Part shown: positions 57,074 to 64,000 of the stretch, one piece after another
Numbering within the stretch: the first letter of the stretch is position 1
Layout: the number at the start of each line of letters is the position of its first letter
Assembly: GCA_017354895.1 (NCBI GenBank)
Contig: CP071493.1
Coordinates: 6,262,001 to 6,326,000, forward strand
Direction of reading: 5' to 3'
Length of the DNA: 64,000 nucleotides
Source of the DNA: Podospora comata
Lineage: Eukaryota > Ascomycota > Sordariomycetes > Sordariales > Podosporaceae
The notes under the pieces: model-generated
Database searches by the model: none
Seen by the model: only the letters and a program-made list of their open reading frames with translations
What the model was told of the DNA's origin: nothing
Translations under genes and position numbers: made by a program

Positions 57074-60000
57074 GGTTGCGGATTATGTGAGGGCACGGTG
57101 GGAGGACTGAGCTCAAACTTCAGAAATCTGGAAGAGTCTGAAAGGACAGGGCGCAACGGTGTTCCCTGGGGAGGTTTGGGGATTTTAATAGAGACTGCAG
57201 AAGGGAGGTTTCATATGAAGGAGGGTTCGTCTGTCAGTGGCGATGGCGGGGATCGTGGGGTTAAAGCTTCAGCACCCGATAACGGACAGCGGCGCAATCA
57301 AACGCGGCGGCGTTGGCTCGCGACGAGATAAGGTAAGAGCCCAGGCCGGTTATCTGGGGGTGGCAGGTGGTTCACGGGTGATCGCGGGGTGAGAGCCGTG
57401 ATAATCTATCTGACAAAGACGCCCAAGAAACGCATTCAGACACCCATTTGGGACTGGACGCGGTCGCATTCCAATATCTGGGGGCTGAGTTCCCGAGATA
57501 GGACCACCATCAGGGCAAACGAGGGGCAGAGGGGAGCAAGCTTCCCTAGAGCTTTCCCCTCGCATGATCCCACCCACAGGAGCCGCCGCCGAGAAGTAAG
57601 CTTATCGCTGCCAGCCGATTGGCTCCCTGCCCCGCGCTGCATAATACCTCCTCGTACAACGACGAGCGCCCGACAAATGGGAGCCGCCGAATATCTAATT
57701 GTGATTTGTCTTTTTGTGCTCCAAACACTTTGCTCGGCAGCAGTTGCAGACGAGTGCAACCCGTCTCTTTTTCTACCGCGGTCCCCGTTTTTCTTTTACT
57801 CGATGCCATTTGTTACGTTCAACAAGAGTCGCACCCGTGGCCTCGATCCCGTCGTCGAGTCAAGAGTTTGTCTCACCACCAAAGAACCCCCAAAATGCCC
57901 CCACTGTTCATCGTGAATATGGCGGCCATGTCGATCTACCCTAACCCCATAGGGATCCATGGCAAAATAAGGGTCCTGAATAGAGGCTGGTCAAGATCCT
58001 CAACCACAAGTGCCAAGGTCGACGGCAGACCACCATGAGGCATATAGTTGCAGGCAACCAATGATGACCGTGACGGAACTGCAGAGCAACAGCCAAAATA
58101 AATTTTCTCATGTGCCCTTTTCCCTTTTCATCCCACTCTTGATACTGGGACATGTGCCAATCAAGGACAGCCTCACCCACCTTTTTTCAGCCGGCTTTTG
58201 CCACTCAATATCAACCTCCTGACGCCAGCATGCATTTCAATCCAACACAATCCGCGGCATGACGGCAACCTGGTCCAGAGCTATCGTTTCGATCCCAACC
58301 CCCAGGCCGATGTCCTGACCTCGTCTTCTTGGTGACCTCACGTCCTCAATGCCCTTCAACGTCAGATGCGCTGCAGAATGACCGCTGCCTGACCTTATTG
58401 GAGGCATAAATAGGCGAATAATGCAGATAGGCCACTTCAACAGCAAGTCTCCAATCAACCAGGGCTCGTATGTTGACCATCCGCCGGTGACATCATGAAT
58501 GCGGATTTGAATATTCTTTTGCGTCCGACTGGAAATATTGGGACAGTTTCACTCTTTTTTGCAGAGCGAGACAATGGTAGATTTTGACTGAAAGCAGCTT
58601 CAAACGAGATGGGTTTCAGTTAGGAGGCTGATCCCATGGATTTGGTTGGTTTCAGCTTCACCTTCACAAGGCCGACTCCCAGACGAATTGCCAACCAAGG
58701 TACAGTGGTCACTCTGTGAAAGCGTGATAATACTCATTCATCAGGGGCGTGGATGGCGAACCGCGGTTAACTCACAGTTTTTAAGACCGGATATGTCAAG
58801 TCTTGAAAGACGCAGTCTAACTCCTTTGACGCGGATATCGTTGTTTCAGTTCCAGACGAACGTTCCGACCAACACCCTAAGTCCACACAGCATTTCAACA
58901 TGGCGACGGTTACTGGGATAGCTTGTTTTGTTCTCTATGAGCTGCGTAGTCGGTTAACGCTTGGAGGGACTGCCTTTACGAATGTCCTCGCCAAAAGATG
59001 GCTTACCACTAACAGCACAATCAAAGTTGGGGTGGATGTTGCTATCACATCAGTTGTTGGCATCCCGCTTGTCTAAAATCAATGTCAGTGCTGCAAGGGC
59101 CTGTTGCCAACACATAAGATATGCTTGAATATGCTCCTGAACACAGCATGACTGAGCAATTCTCTGCGGAAAGGTGAGACCAATTCCAAGATAGTGCAAC
59201 TATAGCTTCGGGTCATTTTCTAGCTAGCCCTCGATACTGTAGCCGTTCCCTGTAGTTATGTTGAAGTCCGTCTTGTATCTCAAGGAAATATTGCCGCTTG
59301 ATAAGTGAAAATCGACCACTTGTAATACCAGGTAGACAACACACTGGACCGAGGAGCAGGAAAAGTTTATCCTTAACATCATAAGACCACCGCGGGCTCT
59401 TGGCCTCCCTCAATATGCTCAGGGTTCCGTGTGTTGGAATTTGACTTGGGGCTCCTGTAGCCCACTGCGGGCGACTTGGTCAGCGGAGAAAGATCTTACT
59501 CGTTAGCACCGGTCGATGTGCACTGTCTTTCAGCGTTTCCGCATTGCACATAAACCCTCGGAATACCATGCAAGGGTCAAGAGAGTCGCTATCTATGCCA
59601 GATTCGTCTTGCTCGTGAGGTTGAGGTCGAAATCAGAAGTGCAACTCAGATCTCATTCTGTCATCATCTTTCCCAGCGGTGTATGAACCCAGTGCAAATT
59701 GTCCAGCGTGACTTCGGGCTTGTTAGTCATAATCGACAAGCTGAGTCTCTGGTTGATGTACCTAGTTGATGTGAGGCCAACAAGTTGATGTTGAGGTTGT
59801 GGGCCGTGGCGTGCTGAAAATGTATCACTCCCTACTGTATCTGGCCGATGGAAGGTAGCAATTGCTGTCGGTCTACAGCGGGAAAACTGAAATCCCATAA
59901 GAAATCGCACAGTATCTATGTATTTATTCCCAGGGCGAGAGAGCGCCTGTTGACACTGGGGCTCTTTCCATTTGTGGTGTAAATGGCCCCAGTGTGACCA

Positions 60001-60339
60001 ATCAGGTGTCATTAATTAGGTCCGACACCAAATGGTTCGATGTGGCCTTCAACATCACACCACCTTGAGCCCATGCGTCATGGTCACACCACGCAACACC
60101 AAACTCGTGACTAGTTGACTCGATGGAATGCTTGAAAAGCTCAGTATCTCCTCTTCCTCTTTGATATCTTGACCTCAGCATCATTTGGTCTTCTGAGCCT
60201 CATCCTCCCACTCTGCAACCACCCCTGTTCGACCCCAGATTTTGGTTGTCTCCACTTCACCGACTATCCCCAAACGGCAACCCTCCAACCTCTATCATTC
60301 TCTCCTTCCACTCCACAAGACATCCGCAACCTTATCACG
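57074..60339. other. Large intergenic region upstream of glutamine synthetase and protoglobin
   Basis: 3.3 kb between two divergent genes. The first ~650 bp upstream of glutamine synthetase is GC-rich and carries the GATA cluster. ORFs at 57389-57916, 57619-58038 and 59653-60012 have no motifs or splice support. No tRNA or transposon recognised. Long UTRs or an unannotated noncoding RNA are possible. Confidence 0.45.
57327..57606. promoter_or_regulatory. Cluster of GATA-type core motifs upstream of glutamine synthetase
   Basis: GATA cores on either strand: GATAAG at 57327, TTATCT around 57351, GATAAT at 57400, CTATCT around 57407, AGATAG at 57497 and CTTATC at about 57602. All lie 250-535 bp before the start codon. 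Fungal GATA factors AreA/NIT2 bind HGATAR and control nitrogen genes including glutamine synthetase. Spacing and number look more than random, but no test was run. Confidence 0.5.
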
Positions 60340-61253
60340 ATGCCAGCATCACGAAATCGTCCGATGCAGCACATTGACCGCAAGAGTCTCTACACCAGTC
60401 TGGAGGCTCGTGTCAAGTACTTGCATTCTTTTCTTGACTTCGGTGTCAGTGAGTGTCTTCCTTATGCCAGGCTATCCCAGCATGAGCAACACTAACGACT
60501 ATACTAGGTGACATCGAAGCATTGAAGAGCGGCAGCAAATATATCCAGGCCCTCATCCCAGCGGTTGTCAACATTGTGTACAAGAAACTTTTGCAGTATG
60601 ACATCACCGCCCGGGCTTTTACGACAAGGTCCACAGCCTTCGAAGGTCCCATGGACGACACGCCAGACGAGGACAGCCCCCAGATTCTTCATCGCAAAAT
60701 GTTTCTCAGAGCATATCTTAAGAAGTTGTGTTCAGATCCTGCGCAGATGGAGTTCTGGGAGTACCTCGACAAGGTTGGCATGATGCACACAGGCATTGGC
60801 CGAACGCACCCATTACACATTGAGTACATTCACATCGGCGCCGGACTCGCTGTTATCCAAGATGTTCTCACCGAGGCTATCCTCTCCCATCCTCGTCTAC
60901 ACATCCAACGCAAGATCGCCATCGTCAAGGCCCTTGGCAAGGTCATCTGGATTCAGAACGACCTGTTCACCAAGTGGTATGTCCATGATGGGGAGGAGTT
61001 CACCGACGGCATGGACTTTGGCGAAATCGAAAAGGAAGGCTGGCTGCACGGAAAGAAGGTTCTTAACGAGCAAGATGCTATTTCTGAGGGCAGCGATGAC
61101 ACAGCAACAGCCTGCCCCGCCAGCGGACAAAAAGGCAAAGATGGCCCGACAGCTGGTGTGTGTCCATTCACAGGGATATCGTCAGACATGAAGAATTTGA
61201 AAGTGCAAGATGACAAGCCCAAAGTGGAGGTGACGGCGACTGGACAGCAATAA
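60340..61253 (+). CDS. Protoglobin-domain (globin-sensor) protein
   Basis: 284-residue protein; exons 60340-60448 and 60508-61253 around a 59-bp intron (GTGAGT, CACTAAC branch, CTAG). The fold is the fungal protoglobin/globin-sensor type: DIEALKSGSKYIQALIPAVV (B/E helices), ITARAFTTRSTAF, HRKMFLRAYLKKL, WEYLDKVGMMHTGIGRTHPL, HIEYIHIGAGLAVIQDVL (the heme-proximal His is in one of these last two), HIQRKIAIVKALGKVIWIQND. The C-terminal 60 residues are Lys/Asp/Gly-rich and probably disordered. There is no attached signalling domain, as is usual for fungal members. Likely heme-bound, sensing or binding O2, NO or CO; role unknown. Confidence 0.85.
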
Positions 61254-61526
61254 GCCTGGGCGGCATTGACGACCACTGGTTTCACGAGAAATGATTGGCA
61301 AGGAGTTCAAGGGTTTGAGGGGTTTTTCTATGTACATACTTTTTCTGGCAGTGTTTGGCTTGTTGCGTTTCAGAACCAAACGATAGACCGAGGTGGTCGT
61401 TTCTTACATGGTCATTAAATATCACCATTCTTCACTCTGTCTATCACATGTGCTCCAAAAGATGTGTGTAATCAAGGAACCAACCAGAAAACTGCCAACC
61501 TTATCATACCTTCCTAAAACCTCCTA
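61254..61526. other. Spacer before the NACHT-ankyrin relic
   Basis: About 270 bp. No N-terminal effector domain (HET, HeLo, patatin) for the following NLR can be seen here, and no ORF is convincing. Confidence 0.4.
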
Positions 61527-64000
61527 TTGTTTAATGTGGGACAGGTGCATGACTGGCCTGTGGAAGCCTGGAAGGCAACCAACCGCACTGCCACCTCGAA
61601 TTGGGGGCGATATCGGTCCTTCCTTCCAGAGTTCAAGTCGAGAACTACCCAACAACAACAACAACACACGTCTTCATCCAAGTTTGAGTTTCTGGCGGTA
61701 TGGAAGCTGCAGTCACTTCAATGGCTTAGAGCGCCCGATGTCTGGCGCAATCTCTGCAATGCGCTCGCGAAGTGGGAGCCGGGAACTGGGACGTGGTTCC
61801 TCGAGTGTCCCGTTTTCAAGGATTGGCAGCAGCGTGCAGAGTTTCTTTGGCTCACTGGCATCCCGGGTGCAGGCAAAACCATCATCAGTTCAGCCATCGT
61901 CGCAAACCTCCTTCGCCAAGAAGATGGGTCCTCAATGCTGGTCATTTTCTACTGTTTCGACTTCCAGATCGAGACGCAGCAACACGTACACGCCATGCTT
62001 CGGTCGCTATTGGCGCAGATGGCGGCTTGGAGTCCCGCATGCCTCAGATCGCTCCAAGCCCTCCATGAGAAAACCATTGCTTCCAGTGCCAAAGATCCAT
62101 CTCTAGACGACTTGCTCAAAGTCGTTGTTACAAGGCCTCGGTCATTTCCCCAAAATATTTGTGGTAGTAGATGCCCTAGATGAATGTGTAGAGAGGCAGA
62201 CCCTTTTGAAGCATATCAAGACTATTTCAGAAGTCTCTGGCGTGCATCTTCTCGCACTCAGCCGTCCAGAAAGGGATATTGAACTTGTACTACAAGACGC
62301 TCCCACCAGGACAAGACTAGTAGATGTCGACGTCGATGCAGACATCGGCCTGTATATTGACCATAGGAGGAAATCCTCAGATGACATGAAAGAATGGGAT
62401 GACATTGTCAAAAGAAAAGTTCGCGAGGTTCTGACTTCGAAGGCTGAGGCATGTCAGTATTGTTGCAAGACATACGACATCCTGAGCTCCGGTCTTTAAC
62501 TCATAGTTGAACAGGTTCCGCTGGGCACAATGCCAACTTGACGCCTTGGAAATATGCACCAGTTTCGAGGAGATTGACGAAGTGTTGTCATCGCTCCCAC
62601 AAGATCTTCCCGCCACGTATGAACGAATACTGGCACGACTGGAAACAAGAAGTCTCAGAAATGTTAGACTGGTACTACTAACCCTCTCTTTTGCGAAGCG
62701 AGACCTCACAGTCGACGAGCTCTCGGACATTCTTTGCATCGACCCCAATGGAGACCTTCGCATCAAAAACACTGGGATCTATTGGAACCGTCTACTCACC
62801 TCTTGTTCAAGCCTTGTGTCCCTTTCGCCGATGTCTCCCTCGTCGGAGATTGATAGCAGAGCTCACATACGGCTGGCGCATTTCACGGTCAAGGAGTATT
62901 TGGTATTTAAAGAGATCGAACTTGGAAAGGCCAGCAGATGTGCACTCAGTGCTGGAGAGGGGAGTCGTGTCATGGCAAAATTATGTCTTGCCTGCCTGCT
63001 CTATCACGAGAAGGTCATATCGTTTCAGCCAACAACACTGAAGAGGGATCCCTTTACTGTCCATGCGCAGATATTTTGGGCGACCCATTCAAGAGATGCA
63101 AACGGCGAACACGTGAGGGTGTGACACGCTTGATAAACTCCTCTTTGAATTTCTCAGCGGGGATTTTCGCGGGCGCATATTTGAATTGGCAACGTGCGTC
63201 ATTCCAAACTCGCGCCAACCACTCCAGGTTTGTGATACCGGAGGAGTTGGAAATGCCAATATCACCCCCGTTGGCCTGAACTATCATGGACGCAGATTTT
63301 GTCACAGGATTTGGTAGAACAACCAATCATTTGTGCAAGCAAGGCAAATCTGTATCGGACCGTCCAGAGGTTTTTGGATGAAAGACCTCAGAACCATGAC
63401 GCACGCATCTTGGGTGCTGCAATGGGGCAGGTAGTATCAATCGATACGCGGGAAACGATGGAAATATTGCTTCGCAGCGGACAAGTTGATGTCAACTTGA
63501 CCCTTGACAAACGCTTGCCGCTCATGCCTTTCGCCACTCCATATGGCTCTGCTATCACGCCAAGACGAGTTTCACAAAACCATGGACATGGTAGAATGGC
63601 TGTTGTCGCTGGAAGCTGATACAAGGCGACAGTCATACTTGAGAAGCCCTCTTCACTTTCTATGTCTAATTCAAACTCACAGTGATGCCTCCACCGCTCT
63701 AGCAACCAAGCTACTCGAAGCAGGGGTTGATCCTAGCGAGGGCTTTGAGTTTCAATATTTCGAGGTTCAGCTGGCTACTCCTCTCCAGTGTGCAGCTGCA
63801 AATAACAACGGCGATACAGGCACAGCACTTATACAAACTCCCCTTCGGCACGGCGCAAATATCAACCTTGTGAGGGGGGAAAGCCAGGAACATGTCTTCA
63901 TGCAGTGGCTTTACCCCGTTGCGCGGATCAGTTCGCTTTTTCTGTTGGGAAGTGGCGCAGATCTTCACCTTGCTAGTCCAAAATACGGATTTGTTCTTGC
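61527..64000 (+). pseudogene. NACHT-ankyrin NLR with several frameshifts, partial at right edge
   Basis: STAND/NLR gene with NACHT NTPase and ankyrin repeats, running off the window. Frame 1 (61527 to about 62135): VWRNLCNALAKWEPGTG, WFLECPVF, Walker A FLWLTGIPGAGKTIISSA, MLVIFYCFDFQ. A 1-nt insertion near 62135 moves the rest to another frame: Walker B FPKIFVVVDALDECVE, HLLALSRPERDIE. A 1-nt loss near 62448 restores the original frame just before an intron (GCAT|GTCAGT...GAACAG, 62453-62514), and the protein continues GMFRWAQCQLDALEIC, LPQDLPATYERIL and HFTVKEYLVF. Further shifts occur near 63113 (to GVTRLINSSLNF), before 63299 (ankyrin-like ILGAAMGQVVSIDTRET and LLRSGQVDVNL) and near 63550 (KTMDMVEWLLSLEADTRR; ATPLQCAAANNN). 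No N-terminal effector domain is visible. It is decayed unless these are assembly errors. Confidence 0.8.

Noticed and set aside
62125-62499. Frame change at about 62135 explained by an intron
   Set aside because: No GT-AG pair longer than about 11 nt fits between the two frames, and the codons on both sides are contiguous in the NACHT family.
1-64000. tRNA, rRNA or CRISPR arrays
   Set aside because: No cloverleaf with A and B boxes, rRNA-like block or spacer array was recognised by eye on either strand; a tRNAscan run would settle the tRNA question.

Overview
The window is nuclear DNA of a filamentous ascomycete (Pezizomycotina, probably Sordariomycetes). The evidence is short spliceosomal introns (mostly 40-100 bp) with CTRAC-type branch points, a killer-toxin-like GH18 chitinase paired with a LysM protein, HET-E/NWD2-type NACHT genes, and C-to-T type decay resembling repeat-induced point mutation (RIP). 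Exon models below were built by hand from splice sites. Where exon coordinates are given, they add up to an intact reading frame. Species is not determinable.

Layout. 0-2.3 kb: two short-chain dehydrogenases on the minus strand, the first cut by the window edge. 2.3-5.4 kb: gene-poor, with degenerate repeats and hypothetical ORFs. 5.4-13.6 kb: a divergent pair, a 9-exon subgroup-C chitinase (minus) and a 7-exon LysM protein (plus), sharing a 1.1-kb promoter region. 13.7-19.6 kb: a conserved hypothetical protein, a GPI-anchored secreted protein, a CaaX-ended fungal protein and a tiny spliced ORF.

19.6-34.2 kb is the accessory core. It holds a NACHT (NWD2-like) NLR relic full of stops and a TPR-CHAT protease with 14 near-identical 45-residue repeats. 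Facing that protease head to head is a caspase-like (C14) protease, followed by a spliced 85-residue protein and a DUF6594 membrane protein whose 5' end is triplicated. This looks like a fungal cell-death or allorecognition locus in birth-and-death turnover. 34.2-38.9 kb: a LINE reverse-transcriptase relic and a broken methyltransferase/FAD-oxidase/P-loop kinase/phosphoribosyltransferase fusion.

38.9-50.6 kb: a fucose-type lectin with a UGA-CUA stop and an 83-codon Asp/Gly-rich in-frame extension, a tyrosinase, a TauD-type dioxygenase, a DHA2-like MFS transporter and a GNAT acetyltransferase. 51.4-61.3 kb: a zinc-cluster regulator, an NAD-dependent epimerase, glutamine synthetase (start codon alone on a 3-nt exon, GATA-rich upstream region) and a protoglobin. 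61.5 kb to the end: a second NLR, NACHT plus ankyrin repeats, disrupted by several frameshifts and running off the right edge.

The genes outside the accessory core are intact and typical metabolic or secreted functions. Degradation is concentrated in the NLRs, the retroelement relic and the fusion gene.
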